DNA of 54,380 nt from an uncultured Chitinophagaceae bacterium (lineage in GTDB: Bacteria > Bacteroidota > Bacteroidia > Chitinophagales > Chitinophagaceae): assembly GCA_934502905.1 (NCBI GenBank), contig CAKSVK010000005.1, positions 1 through 54,380 on the forward strand, in the 5' to 3' direction. Made by a program: the position numbers and the translations under genes. Under the pieces are notes generated by a model that did not search any database, was not told the DNA's origin, and was given only the letters and a program-made list of their open reading frames with translations. Below, piece by piece: positions 37,591 to 45,064 of this stretch (the stretch's first letter is position 1; each line of letters begins with the position of its first letter).

Positions 37591-37663
37591 TGGCTTATAG
37601 TTCAATGGAGGAGAATACTTCACTACGGATGAAGAGATACAAGTTCGAGTCTTGTTAAGCCAA
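37591..37663 (+). tRNA. tRNA-Arg (ACG)
   Basis: Acceptor TGGCTTA/TAAGCCA is perfect, D stem GTTC/GAAT, anticodon stem CTTCA/TGAAG with loop CTACGGA (anticodon ACG, read as ICG after deamination), T arm ACAAG-TTCGAGT-CTTGT perfect. No CCA encoded. Starts 2 bases after the preceding tRNA-like gene. Confidence 0.9.
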
Positions 37664-37670
37664 CAAGAAA

Positions 37671-37743
37671 TGACCTGTAGCTTAACGGTAAGAGCGGGAA
37701 CCTTATACGTTCAGGGTTGCCGGTTCGAGTCCGGTCAGGTCAA
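37671..37743 (+). tRNA. tRNA-Ile (TAT)
   Basis: Acceptor TGACCTG/CAGGTCA is perfect; D stem GCTT/GAGC; anticodon stem GGAAC/GTTCA with one mismatch, loop CTTATAC giving anticodon TAT; T arm GCCGG-TTCGAGT-CCGGT. TAT is unusual: most bacteria read AUA with a CAT anticodon modified to lysidine, so this gene would read AUA without TilS. Confidence 0.87.
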
Positions 37744-37777
37744 CAAAACACAATATAGTCTGCAACGCAATAGGAAT

Positions 37778-37850
37778 TGGTCCGTAGCTCAATGGTCAGA
37801 GTATCCGGCTTTTAACCGGAGGGCTGTGAGTTCGAATCTCACCGGGCCAA
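37778..37850 (+). tRNA. tRNA-Lys (TTT)
   Basis: Acceptor TGGTCCG/CGGGCCA, D stem GCTC/GAGT, anticodon stem TCCGG/CCGGA with loop CTTTTAA (anticodon TTT), T arm GTGAG-TTCGAAT-CTCAC, discriminator A. The best formed tRNA in the array. Confidence 0.95.
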
Positions 37851-38021
37851 CAACGGATGAATGATTCAACGGCTTGGTACTGTCCCAGGCAGACAAAGGC
37901 AGATAGAGTCGTCGGGCATAGGTGCTATTGATCATCATCACGCTTCCGCTTGTCACCCTGAGCCTGCGAAGGATCTGTCTTCAGCAAAGCTTTGTACAGC
38001 GAAGGACTTATTGCGAACAAT

Positions 38022-38094
38022 GGTGCTCTGACAGAGATGGTCTATGTGTCCCGTTGAAGCCGGGATGAAGGAGGTTCGAGTCCTTCGGGCACCA
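38022..38094 (+). tRNA. tRNA-Phe (GAA)
   Basis: Acceptor GGTGCTC/GGGCACC, anticodon stem TCCCG/CGGGA with loop TTGAAGC (anticodon GAA), T arm GGAGG-TTCGAGT-CCTTC, discriminator A. The D arm is weak (ACA/TGT only). It is preceded by a 171-bp spacer with a dispersed-repeat fragment (GTCACCCTGAGCCTGCGAAG near 37955). Confidence 0.88.
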
Positions 38095-38100
38095 CTATAT

Positions 38101-38173
38101 ACGGGTTTGGTGCAATTGGAAACACAGTGGTCTCCAAAAATCGCTGATACAGGTTCGGGTCCTGTAGTCCGTG
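38101..38173 (+). tRNA. tRNA-Trp (CCA)
   Basis: Acceptor ACGGGTT/AGTCCGT, D stem GTG/CAC, anticodon stem GTGGT/ATCGC with loop CTCCAAAA (anticodon CCA; one base longer than usual), T arm ACAGG-TTCGGGT-CCTGT perfect, discriminator G as expected for tRNA-Trp. Ends 44 bases before the DUF458 gene. Confidence 0.87.
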
Positions 38174-38217
38174 CAGGCTAATAAACAAACAATCTATAAT
38201 GAGTAAAAACGAAAGCC

Positions 38218-38697
38218 ATGGAACAACAATGGAGAAAATTAAATGGCGAAAGGATACGGGTGCCGATTGAGCAGGAAATCATCCGGGTACTGGAGCAGGA
38301 AAGCGCTATCGGGAACGAGCTGAAAGTATGCATTGGCACGGATAGCCAGGTAAAGAGCAGGATCACCGAGTTCGCGACCGTGATCGTATTCATTCGTAAA
38401 GGGAAAGGTGGTTTCATGTATATACATAATGAGATCACTACTCAAAAGATGAGCATAAAAGAACGGATGCTGACAGAAGTAGGCAAAAGCATTGAGGTGG
38501 CATACGCCTTGTGTAACCTGTTTTCAAGATTTAGTGTGGATATGGAAGTACACGCCGATATCAACACCAATCCTAACTTTAAAAGCAATGACGCCCTGAA
38601 GGAAGCGATGGGGTATATCATGGGAATGGGATTTGCCTTCCGGGCTAAGCCTGAAGCATTTGCCAGCAGCTGCTGTGCCAACAAGGTGGTGCAGTAG
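38218..38697 (+). CDS. RNase H-fold DUF458 (YkuK) family protein
   Basis: A 159-residue protein of the DUF458/YkuK family, predicted to have a ribonuclease H-like fold. The first strand ends VCIGTDSQVK with an acidic residue at the usual catalytic position; ATVIVFIRKGKGGFMYI is the next hairpin; and VHADINTNPNFKSNDALKE supplies two more Asp. The C-terminus is AMGYIMGMGFAFRAKPEAFASS. No activity has been shown for the family. It follows the tRNA array by 44 bases in the same direction and precedes the AAA ATPase, with no terminator between, so an RNA substrate such as tRNA is a reasonable guess but not shown. Confidence 0.82.
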   Translation: MEQQWRKLNGERIRVPIEQEIIRVLEQESAIGNELKVCIGTDSQVKSRITEFATVIVFIRKGKGGFMYIHNEITTQKMSIKERMLTEVGKSIEVAYALCNLFSRFSVDMEVHADINTNPNFKSNDALKEAMGYIMGMGFAFRAKPEAFASSCCANKVVQ

Positions 38698-38755
38698 GAT
38701 TTCCCCAACCCTTCAAAGAAAGGAGCTTATTATACTATAATACAAAAAAGATTTT

Positions 38756-39907
38756 ATGAACGGAATAGCGATACTGGCAATCATTGCATTCATTGTTATA
38801 TTGAATAATACTTCGTTGCAAGCACGGATAAAGCAGTGGTGCGCCAAAATTTTGAATAAGAGACGGGCTTTGATATTTGATCATCAATACCTGGAAATAA
38901 AAGCATTCTACCTGTACCGGTTTAAAACAATACCCAATGCTACTTTGATTGACGGAGTGGATGTAACAAAATCCTATGCATACATCCATTCCACTTTAAA
39001 TAAAAGTATTGTGGACCTGTACCAGAACTGCTTCTATAATCATAGTGAAGCAACACAACAGTTTTACAAAACCATACTCGTACTGGACAATAAGGTAATG
39101 ATAGAACTGGCAGGGCAATGTGTCCGGATATTGTATCCCGGCAACAGGTACGGTTTTGCTGATAACATCATCAAAGCGTTAAGCGAATACAGGCTGCCGG
39201 AAAAAATGCAGGATTTTGAGATCAACATCATTTCCTTCTTCAACGGCTGCCTGGATCTGAAACCTTTACCCATTCAGCCTACTGTACTGGATCTGAACCT
39301 TCACTACAATGACGACTTCGTTGCTGTAGATGCGCTGATCCGGGAAAGGCTGAATAACCAGCAGGATAAGGGGATCGTGCTGCTGCATGGTATACCCGGC
39401 ACCGGTAAAACTACCTATCTGCGTCACCTGGTAGGCTCGCTGAAAAAGAAAGTATTGTTCCTGAGTCCTTCAGTTGCAGGCAACCTGATGAACCCGGATT
39501 TTATCGACCTGTTGATCGATAATCCTAATTCTATACTGGTGATAGAAGATGCGGAAAACATTATGATGGACAGGAAGATCAACAGCGGCTCTTCTGTTTC
39601 CAACCTGTTGAACCTGAGTGACGGTCTGCTGAGTGATTGTCTGAATGTACAGATCATCTGCACTTTCAACAGCAGCCTGAACATGATAGACAGTGCGCTG
39701 ATGCGTCAGGGAAGAATGATAGCACGATATGAATTCGGGAAATTACATGTGTCCAAAGCGCAGCAGCTATCGAAGCATTTTGGCTTCAACAATGTTATAA
39801 CCAAGCCTATGACCATCGCCGAAATTGCGGGGCAGGCAGAAATACTGCATGCTGACACAGCGGTCAGGACCATCGGTTTCCGGCAGCAGGAGTCACTTGA
39901 AAACTAA
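38756..39907 (+). CDS. Membrane-anchored AAA ATPase (BCS1-like arrangement)
   Basis: A 383-residue protein. The N-terminus is one membrane segment (MNGIAILAIIAFIVILNN). Residues about 30-190 are a domain I do not recognise. The AAA domain has Walker A LLHGIPGTGKTTYL, Walker B SILVIEDAENIM, sensor 1 ICTFNSSLN and the arginine finger region ALMRQGRMIARYEFG. A single N-terminal anchor, middle domain and C-terminal AAA module is the layout of BCS1-like ATPases, which move or unfold protein substrates. It is 58 bases after the DUF458 gene and ends at a terminator. Confidence 0.83.
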   Translation: MNGIAILAIIAFIVILNNTSLQARIKQWCAKILNKRRALIFDHQYLEIKAFYLYRFKTIPNATLIDGVDVTKSYAYIHSTLNKSIVDLYQNCFYNHSEATQQFYKTILVLDNKVMIELAGQCVRILYPGNRYGFADNIIKALSEYRLPEKMQDFEINIISFFNGCLDLKPLPIQPTVLDLNLHYNDDFVAVDALIRERLNNQQDKGIVLLHGIPGTGKTTYLRHLVGSLKKKVLFLSPSVAGNLMNPDFIDLLIDNPNSILVIEDAENIMMDRKINSGSSVSNLLNLSDGLLSDCLNVQIICTFNSSLNMIDSALMRQGRMIARYEFGKLHVSKAQQLSKHFGFNNVITKPMTIAEIAGQAEILHADTAVRTIGFRQQESLEN

Positions 39908-39940
39908 AACCGGGGCAGCAAAAGCTGTCTCGGTTTTTTA
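39908..39940 (+). terminator. Intrinsic terminator after the AAA ATPase gene
   Basis: AACCGGGGCAGC-AAAA-GCTGTCTCGGTT forms a stem with two mismatched pairs, followed by TTTTTT. It directly follows the stop codon and ends the unit that begins with the tRNA array. Confidence 0.82.
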
Positions 39941-40222
39941 TACCCGGTCATGATCAGGGTTGTTCACCGGACATAGCCCGGCAGAATGAGCCGGCACAAG
40001 TCATCCTCCGGAAGACTGTGCCAGGGTTCAGGAATACTCCCTGCGATCTGAAACCTGCGACCTGCACAGGTTTCTCCTGCGTCGAAGTGACAAAACAGGA
40101 GAATGCACCTCTACAATTTCACCCTGATGGTATCGGGGTATGAAAAATTTTTTTTTACAGACCATAAACTATGCAAAAACATTGCACAGTTCCTGTTCAT
40201 CTTCACATTATCAATACAAATT

Positions 40223-40423
40223 CACTCCTTAGCATAAAAGGAAGTGCTGCGGTAAAAGTTTTACGGAGCCGCGGAGTGACCGGACAACGCCGTTCAGACT
40301 ACGCGTTTGAATGGACAGAATTTGCAGAAGCACCGAAATCCGGCATACGGCAAGTAGGGAAGCGCATTTACAGCCGGTCTGTTGCAGCAATGCAAAGTGT
40401 GGGTTCGAATCCCGCAGGAGTGA
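40223..40423 (+). ncRNA. tRNA-like RNA with ~100-nt structured insertion
   Basis: The 5' end is CACTCCT-TA-GCAT-AAAAGGAA-GTGC-T (acceptor strand, bases 8-9, D arm with GG in the loop). The 3' end is GTGGG-TTCGAAT-CCCGC then AGGAGTG-A (T arm and acceptor strand); the acceptor pairs over all 7 bp. Between them are about 150 nt in place of the usual 22-48. They contain GCGGT/GCCGC (40249-40272, 14-nt loop) where the anticodon stem should be, and a large arm closed by GACCGG (40278-40283) and CCGGTC (40374-40379), then a GNRA-capped hairpin. No CCA encoded. It could be a tRNA with an insertion or a purpose-made tRNA-like RNA. Confidence 0.6.
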
Positions 40424-40512
40424 CGAAATATGACCCATAATTATTATACGGGAATACTATTGGTTCCTGTATTCACCATTAAGGCATTAAGAATGAATTA
40501 AGTCAGAATCCT

Positions 40513-41225
40513 ATTGCCGTTGTTGGTACTCGCGGCTGCGCCCGCCTATAGCATCATCAACAACAGCGATGCCAACAGGTATTATTGGTGGAGGCTGTGC
40601 ATAAAACCATTCACGACACCGGCAATGACGTTGAAAAATTGCGTGAGGACACGCAAACAGGCGGATATTGAAAGGTGCACCGCACCGCAATAATTGTAAC
40701 AATACGTAATAGTTAGTATAATAAGCCGCAGCGCGGCGAAATATTTAATGAGAACCTGCCACAGCTCAATGACCGGGCATACCACGCGACAAAAGAAGGA
40801 GGAAGATTTAATGCCACTGGTAATACTCGCGGCTGCGCCCGCCTATAGTATCACCAACAACAGCCATGCCAACAGGTATTGTTGGTGAAGACTGTGCATA
40901 AAGCCATTCACAAAACCGGCAATGACGTTGAAAAATTGCGTGAGGATACGCAAACAGGCGGATATTGAAAGGTACACCGCACCGCAATAACTATAACAAT
41001 ACGTAATAGTTAGTATAATGAGCCGCAGCGCGGTGAAATATTTAATAATAACCTGTCACAGCTCAATGACCGGGTATACCAAGCGACAAAAGGAGGAGGA
41101 AGATTTAATACCATTGGTAATACCCGCGGCAGCGCCGCCTATAGCATCACCGACAGCAGCGATGTCAACAGGTATTGTTGGTGAAGACTGTGCATAAAAC
41201 CATTCACAAAACCGGCAATGACGTT
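40513..41225. repeat. Tandem repeat, 297-bp period, 2.4 copies
   Basis: The same block begins with CGCGGC(T/A)GCG at 40531, 40828 and 41125, exactly 297 bases apart. Copies 1 and 2 are full and copy 3 stops after about 115 bases. Copies differ by about 10 percent with few indels. Each holds TCACCAACA/TGTTGGTGA-type inverted repeats. One reading frame ending in TGA at 40671 and 40968 keeps VEKLREDTQTGGY in both copies, so a decayed coding origin is possible. No recognised protein or RNA family. Confidence 0.88.
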
Positions 41226-41343
41226 GGTTAAGGCGAAAGCTTAACCGTCCTTACCTTCCCGAACGATGTTCAGTCGTTCTGGGTTTGCTATTAATAATTC
41301 ACTGTAAGGATTTTTTATCGAAGCAGAAATTTCTGTTTAACGC

Positions 41344-41351
41344 TACCTTTG
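41344..41351 (+). promoter_or_regulatory. Candidate -7 box for mgsA
   Basis: TACCTTTG matches the TAnnTTTG box exactly, 62 bases before the mgsA ATG. A convincing -33 box at the proper distance is not seen. A GGTTAAG/CTTAACC hairpin at 41226-41246 lies upstream. Confidence 0.4.
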
Positions 41352-41412
41352 TCCTTAAAATTTCATCATTTGTGAAAACTGCCGCGGCAATTTTCATTCT
41401 AATTAAACAAAA

Positions 41413-41865
41413 ATGACCACTGCAAGAATATTAAAGGAACGTAAAAGGATCGCGCTGGTAGCACATGACAACAAGAAAAAAGAAATGATGGAATGGGCAG
41501 AGTTCAACAGGGCTACACTGGCCCGTCACGAATTGATCGCTACCGGCACTACCGGAAGGCTGCTGGAAGCATCGCTGGACAGGCCGGTAAAGCAGGTGCT
41601 GAGCGGCCCGTTGGGTGGTGACCAGCAGATCGGCGCCATGATCTCCGAAGGACTGATCGACGTGCTGATCTTCTTCTGGGACCCGATGGAAGCGCAGCCA
41701 CATGATCCGGATGTGAAGGCTTTATTACGCCTTGCCGTTACCTGGAATATCCCCGTGGCAAGTGATCGTGCCAGCGCCGATTTCTTAATGACCTCACCGC
41801 TGATGCACAGTGAGTATATTGCTACCATTCCGGATTATAGCACGTACCTGAAAAGAAAGGTATAA
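41413..41865 (+). CDS. mgsA: Methylglyoxal synthase MgsA
   Basis: A 150-residue enzyme turning dihydroxyacetone phosphate into methylglyoxal and phosphate, a relief valve when sugar phosphates build up. IALVAHDNKKKEMMEWAE, the phosphate-binding ATGTTGRLLE, and LSGPLGGDQQIGAMI with the catalytic Asp are all present, as is the His-Asp pair in EAQPHDPDVKALLR. Length is normal. The ATG is preceded by A-rich sequence (AATTAAACAAAA). The acetyltransferase follows 12 bases later. Confidence 0.96.
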   Translation: MTTARILKERKRIALVAHDNKKKEMMEWAEFNRATLARHELIATGTTGRLLEASLDRPVKQVLSGPLGGDQQIGAMISEGLIDVLIFFWDPMEAQPHDPDVKALLRLAVTWNIPVASDRASADFLMTSPLMHSEYIATIPDYSTYLKRKV

Positions 41866-41876
41866 ACTTCCTTCAC

Positions 41877-42409
41877 ATGAAGGTTCATTTGCGTTTGTGG
41901 AAAAAAAAGACAACAAGGCGTTAGCAGGTTTGGCTAACAACATCCACATATGGAATAATGTAAGGGACCGCTTACCTTACCCGTACGAAATACAACACGC
42001 AGATGCGTTCATTCAATTTTGTACAGAACAATCCAGTCCGACGGTGATGGCCATAGAAGCAGGTGGCGAACTGGCAGGCTGTATCGGTGTGGAATTACAA
42101 ACAGATATCTCCAGGATCAGTGCGGAATTAGGATACTGGATAGGAGAGCCTTACTGGGGAAGGAATATAGCCACTATGGCTGTTGCACAGATGACGGATT
42201 ATACTTTCGCTTATTTTCCCGGGATCATCCGGATCTTTGCCCGGGTATTTGAATACAACGTGGCATCCATGCGGGTACTGGAGAAGAATGGGTTTCACCG
42301 GGAAGCCATTCATAAGCATTCCGTAATAAAGAATCACCGGGTATGGGATGATCATTTATGGGTTAGGTTCAGGGAACCACTACCGTCTTTTAAAGAAAGC
42401 AACGGATAA
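41877..42409 (+). CDS. GNAT (RimJ/RimL-type) acetyltransferase, -1 frameshift near its start
   Basis: The body (from about 41909) is a complete RimJ/RimL-like N-acetyltransferase: FIQFCTEQSSPTVMAIEAGG, GYWIGEPYWGRNIATMA (the acetyl-CoA loop), FARVFEYNVASMRVLEKNGF. The normal start of this family (M-x-x-x-L-R-x-W-x-x-x-D) is found in another frame: the ATG at 41877 reads MKVHLRLWKKK and then hits TAG. The two frames join exactly by slipping back one base at A_AAA_AAG (41903-41909), giving MKVHLRLWKKKDNKALAGL. Without a shift a GTG at 41897 could start a protein lacking eight residues. Either frameshifting, transcript slippage in the A8 run, or a real mutation. Confidence 0.8.
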
Positions 42410-42414
42410 GAGCG

Positions 42415-43287
42415 TTATGCAGTGGCATAATGTTTCCATTTTTTGTATTGCAGGGGAGACATTTTCATGATCGACTTGAACTGCCTGTTAAAATAAGACA
42501 GGCTATTGAAGCCCGACTCAAAGCAGGCATCTGTTATAGAATAATTATCGTTATTCAATAACTTGCTGGCATAGGAAACCCTGACTTCATTCAGAAAACG
42601 CACAAAGGTTTTCAGCGTCCTGTTTTTAAAATACCGGCAAAAAGAAGTCTCTGTCATACTCACCACCTCTGCTATTTCCGCAATAGAAATAGGTTCTTTA
42701 AAGTGCTTGTACACATATTCATTAATGCTCTGCAAGCGTACTTCATCCTGTGTGTGTTCGTAAGAGTAGTCTTTGGGCGTCAGGTAATCGTATGTCTTTT
42801 GTTCACTTAATGTTGCCAGCACATCCAGCAGCACGATCAGCTTGCGGGTGTCATTCATCCTGTGCATCTTTGAAAGCACGGGCGCCACCTTGTCCACTGT
42901 TTTCTTATTGAAAATGATACCACGTTTGGCTTTATTGATGAGTTGTCTTACAGGTAACAGCTCCGGTATATCAAAAAAACTTTGCCCCAGGAAAGCTTCT
43001 GTAAACTGTATAATAAGTCCAAAGGGCTTGCAGTCCGGGTTTTCCCGTTGAAACTGCACATGCTCCTGGAGCACGTGCGGAAAGTTGGCCCCCAGCAATA
43101 CCAGGTCTCCTTCATTAAACTCCACGAAGCCCTCTCCTATTACGCCCGTCGTTTTTCCTTTGATAAAATATATTAATTCCAGTTCGGGATGATAATGCCA
43201 GGGAGTGGTCAATCCGAATGGCTCCCATTTGAACACATAACAACGGTTAGCCTGTGGATTAATTAAACGGTACGTTGGAATAGACAT
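42415..43287 (-). CDS. AraC family transcriptional regulator
   Basis: A 290-residue regulator with an N-terminal cupin-type sensing domain (residues about 20-100, with PWHYHPELELIYFIKG and DLVLLGANFPHVLQEH) and a C-terminal pair of helix-turn-helix motifs (SIAEIAEVVSMTETSFCRYFKNR and SITDACFESGFNSLSYFNRQFK). It is transcribed away from the sugar catabolic cluster across a 119-bp gap, so it is the likely local regulator responding to the sugar or an intermediate. Its 3' end converges on the acetyltransferase gene with 5 bases between. Confidence 0.9.
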   Translation of the reverse strand: MSIPTYRLINPQANRCYVFKWEPFGLTTPWHYHPELELIYFIKGKTTGVIGEGFVEFNEGDLVLLGANFPHVLQEHVQFQRENPDCKPFGLIIQFTEAFLGQSFFDIPELLPVRQLINKAKRGIIFNKKTVDKVAPVLSKMHRMNDTRKLIVLLDVLATLSEQKTYDYLTPKDYSYEHTQDEVRLQSINEYVYKHFKEPISIAEIAEVVSMTETSFCRYFKNRTLKTFVRFLNEVRVSYASKLLNNDNYSITDACFESGFNSLSYFNRQFKSIMKMSPLQYKKWKHYATA

Positions 43288-43406
43288 GACTGTAATTTCC
43301 CTTTTTATACTTATTAGCTCTAAGATAGGATAAAATTGTTAAAATATAAGGCAATATTGAAGCGGGAATTAAGCGCCTAAAGCTGCAAATTTGTCTCGCT
43401 TAAAAT

Positions 43407-44219
43407 ATGAAAATGGATATAGGACTTGGCACTTATACATTTCCATGGAAAGTTTTTTTGTCGGGATCAGCTTCGGACCGGTCTGCCTTGTACAGGGCCC
43501 TGCTGGAAATAACCGCAAAAAATAATCTCCGTTATTTCCAGTTTGGGGATAATTATCCGCTACACACGCATGAAACCAGCGAGCTGGACAATATCCGGAA
43601 AGTTGCAGACAATAATAATATTCAATTGCAGGTAGGAACCCGCGGGCTCTTCGTGCAGCATGTCTTAAGATATATAGGCATTGCCTGCATATTCAAAACC
43701 GGTTTTTTAAGGCTGGTGATTGACGCGCCATATTACCAGCCCGACGAAAAGGAAGTAATAAAACTGATAAGACAGCTATTGCCTATGCTGAAGGGATCCG
43801 GGGTAGTGCTGGCAATAGAAAACCATGACCGGTTTTCCGCCGGAGAGCTGGTCCGGATCATAGAAGAAACAGATCCGGAATCTGTGGCTGTTTGCCTGGA
43901 CACTGCTAACTCTTTGGGAGCCGGACAGGGTATCGGGGAAATTCTGCCGGTGCTGTTGCCCTATACCGTCAATCTGCACATCAAGGATTTTATTATAAAA
44001 AGGGTGGAACATAAAATGGGATTTACGGTATCCGGCTGTCCCGCAGGAGAAGGTATGCTGGATATCCCCCGGCTGCTGGAGGAATGCAGGCAATATCCAC
44101 GATGCGATACCGCCATCCTGGAATTGTGGATGGATGCAGGGACGGATGACAGGGAAACTTTATCAAAGGAGCAGGACTGGGTTCAAAAAAGTTTAGAATA
44201 TCTCAATCAATACACATGA
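43407..44219 (+). CDS. TIM-barrel sugar isomerase/epimerase, candidate 3-oxo-isoapionate decarboxylase
   Basis: A 270-residue TIM barrel of the xylose isomerase-like/AP endonuclease 2 superfamily. Metal ligands can be picked out: Glu in LAIENHDRF, Asp in VCLDTANSLGAG, His in NLHIKDF, and Glu in AILELWMD. The OiaC family, which decarboxylates 3-oxo-isoapionate to L-erythrulose in oxidative D-apiose catabolism, belongs here, and the next genes match the other steps. From the sequence alone it is only a sugar isomerase/epimerase; the OiaC call rests on context. Its stop overlaps the start of the next gene by 4 bases (ATGA). Met codons at 43407 and 43413 are both possible. Confidence 0.72.
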   Translation: MKMDIGLGTYTFPWKVFLSGSASDRSALYRALLEITAKNNLRYFQFGDNYPLHTHETSELDNIRKVADNNNIQLQVGTRGLFVQHVLRYIGIACIFKTGFLRLVIDAPYYQPDEKEVIKLIRQLLPMLKGSGVVLAIENHDRFSAGELVRIIEETDPESVAVCLDTANSLGAGQGIGEILPVLLPYTVNLHIKDFIIKRVEHKMGFTVSGCPAGEGMLDIPRLLEECRQYPRCDTAILELWMDAGTDDRETLSKEQDWVQKSLEYLNQYT

Positions 44220-45046
44220 CTACAATAGCTTTAATAGGAGCAGGCGGTAAGATGGGCTGCCGGCTGACAGACAATTTCCTGAAATACCCGCAATACCAGG
44301 TTAAATACCTGGAGATAAGTGAACAGGGTATCAGCAATTTGAAACAAAGAAATGTACAGGTAAGTGGGGAAAATGAATCTATTCCCGCTGCAGATGTTGT
44401 TATACTTGGGGTACCCGATGTAGCAATCGGTGCTATTTCGGCAAAAATTATCCCGCAAATGAAGCCGGGAGCGCTTGTTATTACCCTCGATCCTGCCGCC
44501 CCCCTTGATGGGATCATTTATCACCGGGATGACCTGGGCTATGTAATAGCGCACCCCTGCCACCCGGATATTTTTAACTGGGAACCGACAGAACAGGCCT
44601 TCCGTGATTTTTATGGTGGTATATCTGCAAAGCAGTCCATTGTTGTGGCATTGATGCATGGAACAGAAGAACATTATAAATTAGGAGAGAAAATAGCACA
44701 GGACATGTATGGTCCCATTAAGCATACACACAGGATCACGCTGGAACAGATGGCCATGCTGGAGCCCGCCATGGTAGAAACACTTTCCCAAACAGCTATG
44801 GAAGTTGTAAAAGAGGGGTACGACCGTATACTGGAACTGGGCGTACCGGAAGCAGCAGCCCGGGATTTTGTGCTGGGACACCTGCGCATCCAGATCGCAG
44901 TGCTCTTTAAAGAAGTGAATGGCACCTTCTCCGATGCGGCCTACAAGATCAGTAAAAGGGCCAAGCCCATTCTTTTCAAAGACGACTGGAAGAAGATTTT
45001 TGAAATGGACGATATCAGGCAACAGGTAAAAGATATTGTAAAATAA
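44216..45046 (+). CDS. PGDH_C-type dehydrogenase, candidate D-apionate oxidoisomerase (ApnO-like)
   Basis: A 276-residue NAD-dependent protein: Rossmann motif TIALIGAGGKMGCRL, then VVILGVPDVAIG and LDPAAPLDG, IAHPCHPDIFNWEP, and a helical C-terminal half (LEPAMVETLSQTAMEVVKEGYDR, AARDFVLGHLRIQIAVLF) like 6-phosphogluconate dehydrogenase C-terminal domains. The ApnO family has this architecture and length and oxidises and rearranges D-apionate to 3-oxo-isoapionate. Overlaps the upstream TIM-barrel gene by 4 bases, showing tight coupling of consecutive steps. A 3-hydroxyacid dehydrogenase of other specificity is the alternative. Confidence 0.74.
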   Translation: MTTIALIGAGGKMGCRLTDNFLKYPQYQVKYLEISEQGISNLKQRNVQVSGENESIPAADVVILGVPDVAIGAISAKIIPQMKPGALVITLDPAAPLDGIIYHRDDLGYVIAHPCHPDIFNWEPTEQAFRDFYGGISAKQSIVVALMHGTEEHYKLGEKIAQDMYGPIKHTHRITLEQMAMLEPAMVETLSQTAMEVVKEGYDRILELGVPEAAARDFVLGHLRIQIAVLFKEVNGTFSDAAYKISKRAKPILFKDDWKKIFEMDDIRQQVKDIVK

Positions 45047-45064
45047 ATTGTACAATTGACCACG

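Noticed and set aside
37652..37864. 70-codon open frame
   Set aside because: It runs straight through the tRNA-Ile and tRNA-Lys genes, so it is not a protein gene.
40223..40423. tRNA-like RNA considered as ssrA (tmRNA)
   Set aside because: It has a full D stem, is too short, and shows no tag ORF ending in Ala-Ala or ssrA 5' GGGG motif.
40171..40440. 89-codon open frame starting ATG CAA AAA CAT
   Set aside because: It is occupied by the tRNA-like RNA and has no recognisable protein features.
40513..41225. Tandem repeats considered as a CRISPR array
   Set aside because: The period is 297 bp with no short identical repeat and no unique spacers; no cas genes are present.
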